A stretch of 64,000 bases of DNA from Pseudomonas sediminis (GCF_039555755.1 NZ_CP154631.1:4092001-4156000), one strand, 5' to 3'; positions 22,126 to 31,531 are shown, numbered from the stretch's first letter. A program made the numbers and translations. The notes: generated from the letters alone by a model not told the origin.

Positions 22126-23151
22126 ATGAAAGTCGTACTTGACCGCATCCCCATGCTGATCGCCCTGCTGCGCCGTTACCCAGGCCTGGTCGCCCTGTTC
22201 GGCTTCTGCTCGGGCGTGGCCAGTTTTCTTCTGGTGGACCGCCAGGCGCATCTGGCCAAGGTGCTCGGTGTGGTATTGCTGGTCAGTTGGGTCTGGCTGA
22301 TTCTCGAGAACCTGCTGCGCGAACGCATTGCCCGGCGCTTCGGCTTCGAGCTACCGTTGCCGCTGCTGCGCTACGGCACGCAGATGATCCACCAGGAAAG
22401 TCTGTTCTTCGTCTTGCCGTTCTTCTTCATCACCACCACCTGGAACAGCGGGCAGTTGCTGTTCAGCGGACTGCTGGCGGTCGCCGCACTGGCCTCGATC
22501 ACCGACCCGATCTATTACCGCTGGCTGGCGCCGCGGCGCTGGCTGCTGCTGATCCTTCACAGCCTGGCGCTGTTCGCGGTGCTGCTTACCGCGCTGCCGA
22601 TCATCTTTCACCTCAGCACACCGCAGAGCTACCGGATCGCCCTGGCGGTTGCCACGGTACTGGCACTACCAAGTTTGCCCGGCTTGATCGGGTTCGCTGG
22701 TTGGCGACGCATTGTGTTGCTGGCTGCCCTGCCTCTGGCGATGGCCAGCGCCGGCTGGATGGCGCGAGTCTGGGTGCCGCCGGCAACGCTGTGGCTGACC
22801 GAGGTAGCGATCAGCGATCACTTCGATGGCGCGCAGCGCACGCCAGGCGAAAGCCTGCGGCAGATCAGCCCTGAGCAATTGCTCAATGATGGGCTCTACG
22901 CCTACACCTCGATCAATGCTCCACGTGGCCTCAACGAGCGCATCTACCACGTCTGGCAGCACAACGGTCAGGAAGTCGACCGCATTGCGTTGGATATCAA
23001 CGGCGGGCGCAAGGAGGGCTATCGCGCCTGGACGCACAAACTCAACTTCCCCGCTTCGCCGGAAGGCCGCTGGCAGGTGCGGGTCGTCACCGAAGCCGGG
23101 CAGATGATCGGCACGCTGCGCTTCGACGTGGTCGCCCTCACGGCCAAGTGA
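22126..23151 (+). CDS. DUF5924/DUF2914 membrane protein
   Basis: The 341-residue protein has about seven N-terminal membrane helices (to about residue 220) and a C-terminal soluble beta domain of the DUF2914 type (SIN.PRGLNERIYHVW, then KEGYRAWTHKLNFP). The latter is likely periplasmic and Ig-like. The gene is 15 bases upstream of the RlmN-like gene and probably co-transcribed. The role is unknown. Confidence 0.82.
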   Translation: MKVVLDRIPMLIALLRRYPGLVALFGFCSGVASFLLVDRQAHLAKVLGVVLLVSWVWLILENLLRERIARRFGFELPLPLLRYGTQMIHQESLFFVLPFFFITTTWNSGQLLFSGLLAVAALASITDPIYYRWLAPRRWLLLILHSLALFAVLLTALPIIFHLSTPQSYRIALAVATVLALPSLPGLIGFAGWRRIVLLAALPLAMASAGWMARVWVPPATLWLTEVAISDHFDGAQRTPGESLRQISPEQLLNDGLYAYTSINAPRGLNERIYHVWQHNGQEVDRIALDINGGRKEGYRAWTHKLNFPASPEGRWQVRVVTEAGQMIGTLRFDVVALTAK

Positions 23152-23166
23152 TAGCATGCGCGCCCC

Positions 23167-24216
23167 ATGCAGCTCACCGAACTCAACCAACGCCTCGCCG
23201 ACCTTGGCGCCAAACCCCAGCATATCGGGCGGATTATCCGTGCCTGGCTGCAGGGCAAGCCGTTGGACACCGGCACCAAGCATCAGAAGACCGAAAACTT
23301 CCTGCCGCTGACGGTGCGTGAAGGGCTGCCAGCTATCGCCAGCGAACTGGACGCACTGGCCCGCCTGCGTTCCGAACACCCTGGCACCGACGGCTCGGCC
23401 CGCTTGCTGGTGGAGCTGGCGGATAAACAGATGGTGGAAAGCGTACTGCTGCCGCGCGATGGCCTGTGCATCTCCAGCCAGGTCGGCTGCGCCGTGGCCT
23501 GTGTGTTCTGCATGACGGGCAAGAGCGGCCTGCTGCGCCAGCTCAGCAGCGCCGAGATGGTCGCTCAGGTCGCCCTGGGTCGACGCTTTCGTCCAGTGAA
23601 GAAAGTGGTGTTCATGGGCATGGGCGAGCCGGCGCACAACCTCGACAACGTGCTTGAGGCCATCGATCTGCTCGGCACCGAGGGCGGTATCGGTCAGCGC
23701 AACCTGGTGTTTTCCACCGTAGGCGACCCGCGGGTATTCGAGCGCCTGCCCAAGCAACGCGTGCGCCCTGCCCTGGCGCTGTCGCTACACACCACTGATG
23801 CCGAACTGCGCCAGCGCCTGCTGCCCAAGGCGCCGCGCATCGATCCTGAAGAGCTGGTAGAGCTGGGCGAGGCCTATGCCCGCACCATCGACTACCCGAT
23901 TCAGTATCAGTGGACGCTGCTCAAAGGCATCAACGACAGCCAGGAAGAAATGGATAACATCCTGCGCCTGTTCAAGGGCAAGTTCGCCGTGCTCAACCTG
24001 ATCCCCTACAACAGCCTGGAAGCCGACGACTACCAGCGCCCCGACGGCGAGCGCATCGTCGAGATGGTGCGCTACCTGCACAGCCGTGGCGTGCTGACCA
24101 AAGTGCGCAACTCGGCTGGCCAGGATGTCGACGGTGGCTGCGGCCAACTGCGCGCTCGCGCGGTGGATGTGATCAACACCAGCCGCCTGCACAGAAAGCT
24201 TCAGAACGGCACCTGA
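23167..24216 (+). CDS. RlmN/Cfr-family radical SAM RNA methyltransferase paralogue
   Basis: The 349-residue protein has the radical SAM cysteines (CAVACVFC, about residues 112-119), the FMGMGEPAHNLDNV block, and the C-terminal cysteine in DVDGGCGQL that carries the methyl group in RlmN-type chemistry. All catalytic residues needed for C2/C8 adenosine methylation are therefore present. It is shorter and more divergent than canonical RlmN, and pseudomonads carry such a paralogue in addition to rlmN. The target RNA is unknown. Confidence 0.85.
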   Translation: MQLTELNQRLADLGAKPQHIGRIIRAWLQGKPLDTGTKHQKTENFLPLTVREGLPAIASELDALARLRSEHPGTDGSARLLVELADKQMVESVLLPRDGLCISSQVGCAVACVFCMTGKSGLLRQLSSAEMVAQVALGRRFRPVKKVVFMGMGEPAHNLDNVLEAIDLLGTEGGIGQRNLVFSTVGDPRVFERLPKQRVRPALALSLHTTDAELRQRLLPKAPRIDPEELVELGEAYARTIDYPIQYQWTLLKGINDSQEEMDNILRLFKGKFAVLNLIPYNSLEADDYQRPDGERIVEMVRYLHSRGVLTKVRNSAGQDVDGGCGQLRARAVDVINTSRLHRKLQNGT

Positions 24217-24342
24217 GCGCCGATACAAAAACGTACAGAGAGACCACGCGTCCCGCTGGCGAAAAGCCGGCACTGTATTTGCTCGTAGACAACTGCCTTG
24301 CATGGATGCAGCCCCGTCGTCTGGGTGCCTAGCAGCCCATTC

Positions 24343-24654
24343 ATGAAAATCGCCCACAAGGTCGGTATCGCGGCCGCTATCGTGCTGTTCCTTACCACCA
24401 GCCTGCTGTCGCTATCCCAGGTCAGCCAGGTTCGCGACACCTTGCGCAATCAGATTCAGTCTGGTGGTGCTGGGTCTGCTGATGAACAGCCTGCTCAAGC
24501 CGCTGAGCCTGCTGAGCACCTCGCTGCGTGAGATCAACAGCGGCGAAGGTAACCTGACGCGCCGCCTGACGATCACCAGCGATGACGAGATCGGCGAGCT
24601 ATCGCAGGAATTCAACCGCTTCCTGCAAACCCTGCAGGAACGGCTGGCATTCAC
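24343..24654 (+). pseudogene. Remnant of a methyl-accepting chemotaxis protein
   Basis: Two short pieces in different frames remain: an N-terminal membrane helix (MKIAHKVGIAAAIVLFLTTS, 24343 to about 24460), and from about 24464 a second-helix/HAMP segment (LREINSGEGNLTRRL, DDEIGELSQEFNRF). The ligand-binding domain between them and the whole signalling domain are gone. The piece ends exactly where the convergent FAD oxidoreductase gene begins, consistent with deletion. Confidence 0.8.
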
Positions 24655-26061
24655 TCAGCCCATCAGGCTTTCCATACGCGCCGCAACCGCTTGCGCCAGA
24701 CGCCGGCGCCAGGCCGGGCTGCGCGGGTTGGCGAGGACTTCGTCCTCATGCACGAAGCTGCGGATGATCGCGTTGTAACCGAGCCAGCGGCAGGGTTCGG
24801 GCTCCCAGCGCCTCAGGCTGGAAATCGGGCTGTCGCTCAATACCCAGGGCTGGCGCAGCAATTCGCTGTCACGCCCGAGAATCAGGTCGGCCAGGGTGCG
24901 CCCGCCGAGGTTGGTGGCACCCACGCCCTCGCCGCCATAACCGCCAGACAGCGCGATGCGGCTGCGCGTGTCGCGCAACATGTGCGGCTGGAAACGCCGC
25001 GCCATGCCCAGATTGCCGCCCCAGGAATGGGTAAAACGCACATTGCGCAACTGCGGGAAGATTTCCCCCATCAGGTAGCGACGCAGACCCAGTTCGTCGT
25101 CGGTAAGGTTGAAATCGCTGCGCAGGCGCCCGCCAAAGCGGTAGCCACCGCGCGCACCGAAGATCAGACGGTCATCGAGGCTGCGCTGGCCGTAGGTGAC
25201 CTGGCGGCTGAATTCGCTGAAGGCCTGTCCTCGCTCCAGTCCGATACTGGCCCAGACATCCGCCGGCAGTGGCTCGGTGGCAACGATCAGGCTCTGCACC
25301 GGCAACTGGTGAGTGCCCAACGGCGGCAAAGTGGCGGCGTAGCCCTCGATGGCCGGCACCACCCAATCAGCCGTGACCCGGCCTTGAACCGTACGCACCA
25401 GGCCGGGCTGCCAGTCGATCACCGGGCTGCGCTCGTAGAGTTCGACGCCCAGACCCTCGACGCAACGTGCCAGGCCCCGCACCAGCTTGGCCGGCTGGAT
25501 CGTCGCGCAATGCGGGCTATACAGCGCGCCGTAGGCATTGGCCAGGCGCAGCTGCGTAGCCAGTTCGCTCGGCGGCAGCCAGCGGTAGTCGTCCTCGTTC
25601 AGGCCCAGTGCACGCAGTTCCTTGAGATAGTCCCGTAGGCGCAACTCCTGCTCCGGATAACGCGCTGCGCAATACAGCACCCCACCCTTGCGCAGGTCGC
25701 AATCGATCCCCTCACGGGCGACGACCTCAGCCACTTCATCGGGAATGGCGTGCAGCAGTTCGAACGAGGCCTTGCGGACGGTCGCCGGCAAGCCGGCCAG
25801 CAACCGGTCTTCGCCAAGCAGGTTGCCCATCAGCCAGCCACCATTGCGACCGGAGGCACCGAAGCCGGCGGTCTCGGCCTCCACGATCACCACCCGCAGC
25901 TGCGGCGCCTGGCGCTTGAGGTAATAGGCCGTCCACAAGCCGGTATAGCCGGCGCCGATGATGGCCACGTCCGCCTGAATATCGTGCTGCAGGCTGGGCC
26001 GCGCCTGCAGCGGATCATCGAGCTGATCCATCCACAGACTGATGTTGCGCCAGTGATTCAT
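24655..26061 (-). CDS. FAD-dependent oxidoreductase, DAO/PuuB-like
   Basis: The 468-residue flavoprotein has an N-terminal Rossmann motif (ADVAIIGAGYTGLWTAYYL) and the family follow-up FGASGRNGGW, both FAD-binding. The C-terminal GYGGEGVGATNLGGR block completes the cofactor site. It belongs to the glycine/D-amino-acid and gamma-glutamylputrescine oxidase group; the amine substrate is not determined. The ATG at 26061 follows a GGAGG site at ideal distance. An AraC-type regulator gene lies immediately upstream. Confidence 0.88.
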   Translation of the reverse strand: MNHWRNISLWMDQLDDPLQARPSLQHDIQADVAIIGAGYTGLWTAYYLKRQAPQLRVVIVEAETAGFGASGRNGGWLMGNLLGEDRLLAGLPATVRKASFELLHAIPDEVAEVVAREGIDCDLRKGGVLYCAARYPEQELRLRDYLKELRALGLNEDDYRWLPPSELATQLRLANAYGALYSPHCATIQPAKLVRGLARCVEGLGVELYERSPVIDWQPGLVRTVQGRVTADWVVPAIEGYAATLPPLGTHQLPVQSLIVATEPLPADVWASIGLERGQAFSEFSRQVTYGQRSLDDRLIFGARGGYRFGGRLRSDFNLTDDELGLRRYLMGEIFPQLRNVRFTHSWGGNLGMARRFQPHMLRDTRSRIALSGGYGGEGVGATNLGGRTLADLILGRDSELLRQPWVLSDSPISSLRRWEPEPCRWLGYNAIIRSFVHEDEVLANPRSPAWRRRLAQAVAARMESLMG

Positions 26062-26106
26062 CCACGCCTCCGTCATCAATCGATGGCCCAAGGCTAGTCG
26101 TGGCGA

Positions 26107-26937
26107 TCAGTGATTGTCTTGTGTGCGTGCCCGCGCGGAAATCTGCTTGAGGTAGGCCGTTGGCGACAGCCCGGTGTGGCGTTTGAAGCAGCTATAGAAC
26201 GCCGACAAGGAATTGAAACCCGAGGCAAAGGCCAACTCGTCGATGCGCTTCAGGTCACTGCCGGCCTGCATGCCGTCGAGCAGGTACTGCAGACGCGCGC
26301 GATTGACGTAGCGATAGAAGCTTTCGCCAAGCACCTGGTTGAGCAGGTGGGAAATCTGGTTGCGACTGTAACCGGTCGCCGCGGCCACCTGCTGCAGGTC
26401 CAGCTCCGGGTCCAGAAAAGGCTGGCTGCGCTGGAAATAATCCTGAAGATCCTGCGCCAACTGCCCGAGCTGACGCGTCGACAACCCCAGGCGACTGATC
26501 GCCGGGCGTGAAGTGGCGGTTGCGCCAGCTCCACGAATCTCGTGCACCAAGGTGGCGTACTCGTTGATGCGCCAGATCAGCCCGTCACGCACGGTGATGG
26601 CCTCGCCGGTGCGAAACGACACCAGCCCTTCCCCGCCCTGCAGGCTGGTGCGGTACTGGATGAAGGCGGTATGACCATCGATGCGAATACGATCGACGTG
26701 CTCCAGCAACTCGCCTGGGCGGCGCGGCAGGTTGGCCTCGACATACTCACGCAACTCGGCCAGGCCCATGCAACGTTGCTGATAGAAATCGTTGTATTCG
26801 ATATCGGGGTGATACAGCGCCAGCACCGCTTCGAGGTCGCCATACTTCCAACTCAGGTGGTAGCGCAAGATGGTTTCGCGAGTGCGCTCGGTCTGCGCGG
26901 CATCGTCGGCAAAAAGGTCGTCAGGCATGGCTAGCAT
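26107..26937 (-). CDS. AraC-type regulator with N-terminal SnoaL/NTF2-like domain
   Basis: The 276-residue protein joins a SnoaL-like cone fold (about 15-130; LSWKYGDLEAVLALYHPDIEY) to a C-terminal AraC HTH pair (about 175-270; GYSRNQISHLLNQVLGESFYRYVNRAR and the second helix region GFNSLSAFYSCFKRHTGLSP). The NTF2-like pocket probably senses a small molecule. It is 45 bases upstream of the FAD oxidoreductase on the same strand, so it may control that gene. A start at 26928 is also possible. Confidence 0.85.
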   Translation of the reverse strand: MLAMPDDLFADDAAQTERTRETILRYHLSWKYGDLEAVLALYHPDIEYNDFYQQRCMGLAELREYVEANLPRRPGELLEHVDRIRIDGHTAFIQYRTSLQGGEGLVSFRTGEAITVRDGLIWRINEYATLVHEIRGAGATATSRPAISRLGLSTRQLGQLAQDLQDYFQRSQPFLDPELDLQQVAAATGYSRNQISHLLNQVLGESFYRYVNRARLQYLLDGMQAGSDLKRIDELAFASGFNSLSAFYSCFKRHTGLSPTAYLKQISARARTQDNH

Positions 26938-27045
26938 CGTTGGTCAGGCACGGGCAGATTGCCTGATTCGCCGAAGCCGGCCTAGCCCCTCGTGCCGCCT
27001 CGCCGGTTGCGGACTATGCTTGCAGGACCGAAGGAGAGACCGACC

Positions 27046-27270
27046 ATGACTGATCAGGACAAAGACCCCCAGGCCCCTCTGACGCTGCGCGAGATGCTAC
27101 AGAGCGTGCTGGCGGCGGCGCTGGGGGTACAGAGCGGCAAGAACCGCAGTCGCGACTTCAGCCGCGGCAAGCCCACTCACTTTATTCTGCTCGGGGTACT
27201 GTTCACTGCCCTGTTCGTGGTCGTATTGCTGGGCGCGGTGAAACTGATCCTGCACTTGGCGGCCGGCTGA
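27046..27270 (+). CDS. DUF2970 small membrane protein
   Basis: A 74-residue protein with the DUF2970 block LTLREMLQSVLAAALGVQS and one C-terminal membrane helix. The ATG at 27046 follows GAAGGAGAG. It is convergent with the binding protein gene, the stop codons being nearly adjacent. The function is unknown. Confidence 0.85.
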   Translation: MTDQDKDPQAPLTLREMLQSVLAAALGVQSGKNRSRDFSRGKPTHFILLGVLFTALFVVVLLGAVKLILHLAAG

Positions 27271-27271
27271 A

Positions 27272-28333
27272 TCAGTCCAGCAGCGATGCGATCGAGCAGT
27301 CGTAGCCTTGCCGTTGTGGCTGCGAGACAGCGCTGAACCGGCGGAAGTCCATTTCCAGATCCGCCTGACCAAGACGCCTGAGCAACTGTTGCGATTGGCG
27401 GCCATCGACCGTACGCAACAATCGCGCAATCTGGTCCTTGCCGCCTCGCTCGATGAAGTCCAGGCCGCGTGCGTGATCACCAAGCATCACCATCGCGCAG
27501 GCCCCCAGGAGAAAATGCCCGCTCACCAGGACCTCGATCTGCCCGTCCATTCGCGCTTGCAGCACACGGGCCGAGTTGTTCACGGCGGAATAGTGCAACT
27601 TTCGATTCTGTTCGGCCGCCACCTGCATGACACCGAACGCCATGGCGTCGTTGGCGGACCAGACCAGGCTGACCTCCGGGTAGCGCGGCAACAGACTAAC
27701 GGCCTGCTCATAGGCGCGTTGTTCCAGCCATTCACCATGCACCGCCTGCACCAGGCGCACGTGCGGCGCCTCGTTCAGCGCGCGTTGCAGGCCGGCCAGG
27801 CGTAATACTGAAGAAGGTGTTTGCTTGACTCCGGCGAACGCCAGCAAGTCGGCCGGCTTGCCGTGGCTGAGCGCGATAAGCTCGCGGCCCATCAGGTAGC
27901 CGGCCTCTTCGTCATTGGGTACCAGGCTGCCCAGCCAATTGCGATACCGTTCACGGCTGCCTCCGATCAGGGCCTGCTGCTCCTCGGTGAGCGTGCTGTG
28001 CAGGGCGAAAAGACCAACCTGAGTGCCTTCGAACAAACGCAGCAGCACCGGCCCCTGGAACTGCTCGTTGGTGAAGATCAGGTAATCGGGATGTTCGCCT
28101 TCCAGAACCTGCCGGGCATTGCTCAACATACGCGTCAGGTCACGCTCGCCATAGAGCACCGTCAGCTCGATACCGAGATCGCCTGCGGCGTCCTGCATGT
28201 AGCGGTAGTAGTCGATCCAGAACGGTTCGTCGGAAAAACCGGGATTGAGAAACACCACCGAAGGCGCACGCGATTGCGCTGCCGCCAGCGCGCAGCACAT
28301 CAGTATCCCGACGCCCAACACCCACCTGATCAC
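27272..28333 (-). CDS. Periplasmic sugar-binding-type ABC transporter protein
   Basis: The 353-residue protein has a signal peptide (VLGVGILMCCALAAAQS) and a type I periplasmic binding fold of the ribose/LacI-like group (VVFLNPGFSDEPFW at the N-terminus, VWSANDAMAFGVMQ in the second half). The GTG at 28333 is preferred because a GGGGAGGGG site precedes it. No permease or ATPase gene is adjacent, so it may serve a sensor kinase or a distant transporter. Confidence 0.82.
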   Translation of the reverse strand: MIRWVLGVGILMCCALAAAQSRAPSVVFLNPGFSDEPFWIDYYRYMQDAAGDLGIELTVLYGERDLTRMLSNARQVLEGEHPDYLIFTNEQFQGPVLLRLFEGTQVGLFALHSTLTEEQQALIGGSRERYRNWLGSLVPNDEEAGYLMGRELIALSHGKPADLLAFAGVKQTPSSVLRLAGLQRALNEAPHVRLVQAVHGEWLEQRAYEQAVSLLPRYPEVSLVWSANDAMAFGVMQVAAEQNRKLHYSAVNNSARVLQARMDGQIEVLVSGHFLLGACAMVMLGDHARGLDFIERGGKDQIARLLRTVDGRQSQQLLRRLGQADLEMDFRRFSAVSQPQRQGYDCSIASLLD

Positions 28334-28415
28334 GACGCCCCTCCCCGATTGACGGGGCGCAGTATAGGGTGCAAACGGAAAAAGGCCGACCGCTAATGCG
28401 CGTCGACCCTTGCGT

Positions 28416-28529
28416 TCACTGCCCGCTGACCCAGAAAACCGCCGTGCCCACTGCAATCAGGATCAGGCAGAAGATCGCCCAGGCGTCGATAACGCTGTCG
28501 GAATTGTCCATATCGGTGTGTTCGCTCAT
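28416..28529 (-). CDS. Putative 37-residue small membrane protein
   Basis: The ATG at 28529 follows GGGGGAG at a good distance. The peptide has an acidic N-terminus (MSEHTDMDNSDSV) and one membrane helix (AWAIFCLILIAVGTAVFWV), ending SGQ. It is too short for usual gene callers. The strong binding site and amphipathic design make it credible; the role is unknown. Confidence 0.6.
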   Translation of the reverse strand: MSEHTDMDNSDSVIDAWAIFCLILIAVGTAVFWVSGQ

Positions 28530-28764
28530 GGCTCCCCCTCTTCTTGTGATTGTGGGTGACGCACACTGTATTTAAGACCAGCCTCGGCATTGGCTCAAAC
28601 CATCTGGTTATGCTTTAGAGCGGTCTTATTCCTTAAAGCTAGGTTTATATATTCAAACATCACTTTTACGCATAAACCTGAGCTGGTATCGTGCCCCGGC
28701 TCCTCGGGGAGTGCGCGGCCGTGCGCGCTGATTGGCAGTAAGTAGCCTGAAAACAGGACCCTTC

Positions 28765-30420
28765 ATGTACGTATATGACCAGTACGATAAACAGATCGTC
28801 GAGGATCGCGTCAAGCAGTTCCGCGATCAAACCCGCCGCTATCTCGCCGGAGAGCTGAGCGGCGAGGAATTCCGTCCGCTGCGCCTGCAGAACGGTCTGT
28901 ATATCCAGCGCTACGCGCCCATGCTGCGCGTCGCCGTGCCTTATGGCCTGCTGTCGTCCACCCAGGTGCGCATGCTGGCGAAGATCGCCCGCGACTACGA
29001 CAAGGGTTACGCGCACATCAGTACCCGGCAGAACGTGCAGTTCAACTGGCCGGACCTGGAAGACGTGCCGGAGATCCTTGCCGAGCTGGCCACCGTGCAG
29101 ATGCACGCCATCCAGACCAGCGGCAACTGCATCCGCAACACCACCACCGACCAGTTCGCCGGCGTGGCCAAGGACGAGATCGTCGATCCGCGCCCCTGGT
29201 GCGAGATCATCCGCCAGTGGTCGACCTTCCACCCCGAATTTTCGCACCTGCCGCGCAAGTTCAAGATCGCCGTCAACGGCGCCGTGAGCGATCGCGCCGC
29301 CATCGAAGTGCATGACATCGGCCTGGAAGCGGTGAAGACAGCCGGCGAGCTGGGCTTCCGCGTTTCCGTCGGCGGCGGCCTGGGCCGTACCCCGATCGTC
29401 GGCAGCTTCATCAACGAATTCCTGCCCTGGCAGCACCTGATCAGCTACCTCGACGCCATCCTGCGTGTGTACAACCGCTATGGCCGTCGCGACAACAAGT
29501 ACAAGGCGCGCATCAAGATCCTGGTCAAGGCGCTGACCCCTGAGGTATTCGCCGAGCGCGTCAACGCCGAGTGGGCGCACCTCAAGGATGGGCCAACCAC
29601 CCTCACCGAAGCCGAAGTCGCCCGCGTTGCCGCACATTTCGTCGACCCGGCCTATCTGGCCCTGGAGGACGAAGACGCCCTGCTCGCCCAGCAGGACGCC
29701 GAGCACCCGGGCTTTGCCCGCTGGCGCCAGCGCAACACCTTCGCCCACAAGAAGCCTGGCTACGTCGCCGTGACCCTGTCGCTCAAGCCGACTGGCGTAG
29801 CGCCGGGGGACGTCACCGACAAGCAGCTCGATGCCATCGCCGACCTGGCTGATCGCTACGCCTTCGGTGAAGTGCGCAACAGCCACAATCAGAACATCAT
29901 CCTCGCCGACGTCGAACAGCGTCAGCTGCTGACCCTGTGGGGCGAGCTGCGTGAGCAAGGCTTCGCCACGCCGAACGTGGGCCTGCTGACCGACATCATC
30001 TGCTGCCCGGGCGGTGATTTCTGCTCGCTGGCCAATGCCAAGTCGATTCCGGTGGCCGAAGCCATCCAGCGTCGTTTCGACGATCTCGACTACCTGTTCG
30101 ACATCGGCGACATCGACCTGAACATTTCCGGCTGCATGAACGCCTGCGGTCACCATCACGTCGGCCATATCGGCATCCTCGGCGTCGACAAGAAGGGCCA
30201 GGAGTTCTATCAGGTCTCGCTGGGCGGCAGCGCCGGTCGCGAAGCCAGCCTGGCGCAGATTCTCGGCCCGTCCTTCGCTCAGGACGACATGCCGGACGTG
30301 ATCGACAAGATCATCAACGTCTACGTCGAACAACGCACCGAAGAAGAAAGCTTCCTCGATACCTACCGCCGCATCGGTATCGACCCGTTCAAGGAGCGCG
30401 TCTATGCAGCGAATCATTAA
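28765..30420 (+). CDS. cysI: Sulfite reductase hemoprotein subunit CysI
   Basis: The 551-residue siroheme [4Fe-4S] enzyme reduces sulfite to sulfide in assimilation. Ferredoxin-like half domains and the siroheme binding cysteine sets are visible: CCPGGDFC and SGCMNACGHH, the latter carrying the bridging cysteine. The ATG at 28765 was selected; an upstream start would add an unrelated stretch. The last 17 bases overlap the DUF934 gene. The protein resembles ferredoxin/NADPH-type pseudomonad CysI. Confidence 0.95.
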   Translation: MYVYDQYDKQIVEDRVKQFRDQTRRYLAGELSGEEFRPLRLQNGLYIQRYAPMLRVAVPYGLLSSTQVRMLAKIARDYDKGYAHISTRQNVQFNWPDLEDVPEILAELATVQMHAIQTSGNCIRNTTTDQFAGVAKDEIVDPRPWCEIIRQWSTFHPEFSHLPRKFKIAVNGAVSDRAAIEVHDIGLEAVKTAGELGFRVSVGGGLGRTPIVGSFINEFLPWQHLISYLDAILRVYNRYGRRDNKYKARIKILVKALTPEVFAERVNAEWAHLKDGPTTLTEAEVARVAAHFVDPAYLALEDEDALLAQQDAEHPGFARWRQRNTFAHKKPGYVAVTLSLKPTGVAPGDVTDKQLDAIADLADRYAFGEVRNSHNQNIILADVEQRQLLTLWGELREQGFATPNVGLLTDIICCPGGDFCSLANAKSIPVAEAIQRRFDDLDYLFDIGDIDLNISGCMNACGHHHVGHIGILGVDKKGQEFYQVSLGGSAGREASLAQILGPSFAQDDMPDVIDKIINVYVEQRTEEESFLDTYRRIGIDPFKERVYAANH

Positions 30421-30901
30421 GAACGGTCAGGTGGTCGACGAAACCTGGCACCTGCTGGCCAAGGACGTGACCCTGGACGTCATTCCCAACTGCGATGACA
30501 TCATCGTGCCGCTGGCCCTGTGGCGCGAGCATGCTCATGCCCTCAAGGCCCGCGATGGCGGCCTCGGCGTGTGGCTGGAAGCCGGCGACGAGATCGAGGA
30601 AATCGCCGATGACCTGGCGCATTTCCAGGTCATCGCCCTGGAGTTTCCTGCCTTCACCGACGGCCGCCACTCTTCCACCGCCTACCTGCTGCGTACCCGC
30701 TACGGCTACAAAGGTGAAGTCCGCGCCATCGGCGACGTCCTGCGCGACCAGCTGTTCGCCCTGCGCCGCGTCGGCTTCGACGCCTTCGCCGTGCGTGCCG
30801 ACAAGGACCCGTACGATGCGCTGAAGGCCTTCGAGGACTACAGCGAGGTTTACCAGGCTTCGGCCGACCAGCCGCAACCGCTGTTCCGTCGCCGCGCCTG
30901 A
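30404..30901 (+). CDS. DUF934 protein associated with sulfite reductase
   Basis: A 165-residue cytosolic protein of DUF934 (VIPNCDDIIVPLALW, then GRHSSTAYLLRTRYGYKGE). In pseudomonads it is encoded directly after cysI, here with a 17-base overlap, so a role in sulfite reduction is inferred. No catalytic motif is apparent. A strong terminator follows. Confidence 0.88.
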   Translation: MQRIIKNGQVVDETWHLLAKDVTLDVIPNCDDIIVPLALWREHAHALKARDGGLGVWLEAGDEIEEIADDLAHFQVIALEFPAFTDGRHSSTAYLLRTRYGYKGEVRAIGDVLRDQLFALRRVGFDAFAVRADKDPYDALKAFEDYSEVYQASADQPQPLFRRRA

Positions 30902-30920
30902 TCACCGCAACTGAAACACC

Positions 30921-30951
30921 CAAAACGCCCCGACTGCTTCGGGGCGTTTTG
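30921..30951 (+). terminator. Intrinsic terminator of cysI-DUF934
   Basis: The stem CAAAACGCCCCGA/TCGGGGCGTTTTG with a short loop is followed by T-rich sequence, 20 bases after the stop. Confidence 0.9.
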
Positions 30952-31043
30952 CTTTGTGCATCTGCGCTCGATCAATTCAGGTCGAACCGCGGCCCGTCTC
31001 TGGAGTCGGACCCTATAAGTCCATCGCATAGGGAGAGACAGCC

Positions 31044-31445
31044 ATGAAGCATGATTGGGACCTGATCGAACGCCTGCTGCATGAGGCGCAAAATTCCGCT
31101 GGCAAGCCATTCGCCCCGCGTCGCTACGCCGAAGACCTGGCTGCGGAACAAGAGAATGCGGGCGACCCCGTGCAGGACCTCGATCACCTGCGCGCGGAGG
31201 CCGCTCGCTACGAAGCACGGCTGCTGGAAAACGGCTTTATCGAGCCGCGCCCAGAAGATAAAGGCGGCAACGGCGAAAACTTCGTGCTGACCGCGCGAGG
31301 CGCGCAACTGCTGAGCATGCTCGATAGCAGCATCCCCGGTAGCGAGCACCCGCGTGAAGTGCTCGACGAAGCCGGCGAAGCGGCGTTGACGCCCGAGGTT
31401 TTCGAGCGCCTGGCGGCCAAGGCAAATCTTAGTGAAACCAGCTAA
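31044..31445 (+). CDS. Small regulator-like protein (DUF2513-like)
   Basis: A 133-residue acidic protein starting KHDWDLIERLLHEAQN, reminiscent of DUF2513 and winged-helix proteins (FVLTARGAQLLSMLDSS looks like a wing plus helix). The ATG follows GGGAGAGACAGCC. The identification is tentative; a DNA-binding role is a guess. Terminators stand on both sides, so it is transcribed alone. Confidence 0.68.
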   Translation: MKHDWDLIERLLHEAQNSAGKPFAPRRYAEDLAAEQENAGDPVQDLDHLRAEAARYEARLLENGFIEPRPEDKGGNGENFVLTARGAQLLSMLDSSIPGSEHPREVLDEAGEAALTPEVFERLAAKANLSETS

Positions 31446-31463
31446 CCAGTCATCGCGCAAATA

Positions 31464-31497
31464 AAAACGCCGCACCCTGTAAAGGGCGCGGCGTTTT
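31464..31497. terminator. Bidirectional intrinsic terminator
   Basis: The stem AAAACGCCGC/GCGGCGTTTT with an inner hairpin and A/T tracts on both sides is shared by the DUF2513-like gene and the convergent helicase gene. Confidence 0.85.
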
Positions 31498-31531
31498 GCT
31501 GATCCTGTGACAAGGCATCAAGCCTGGCGGA

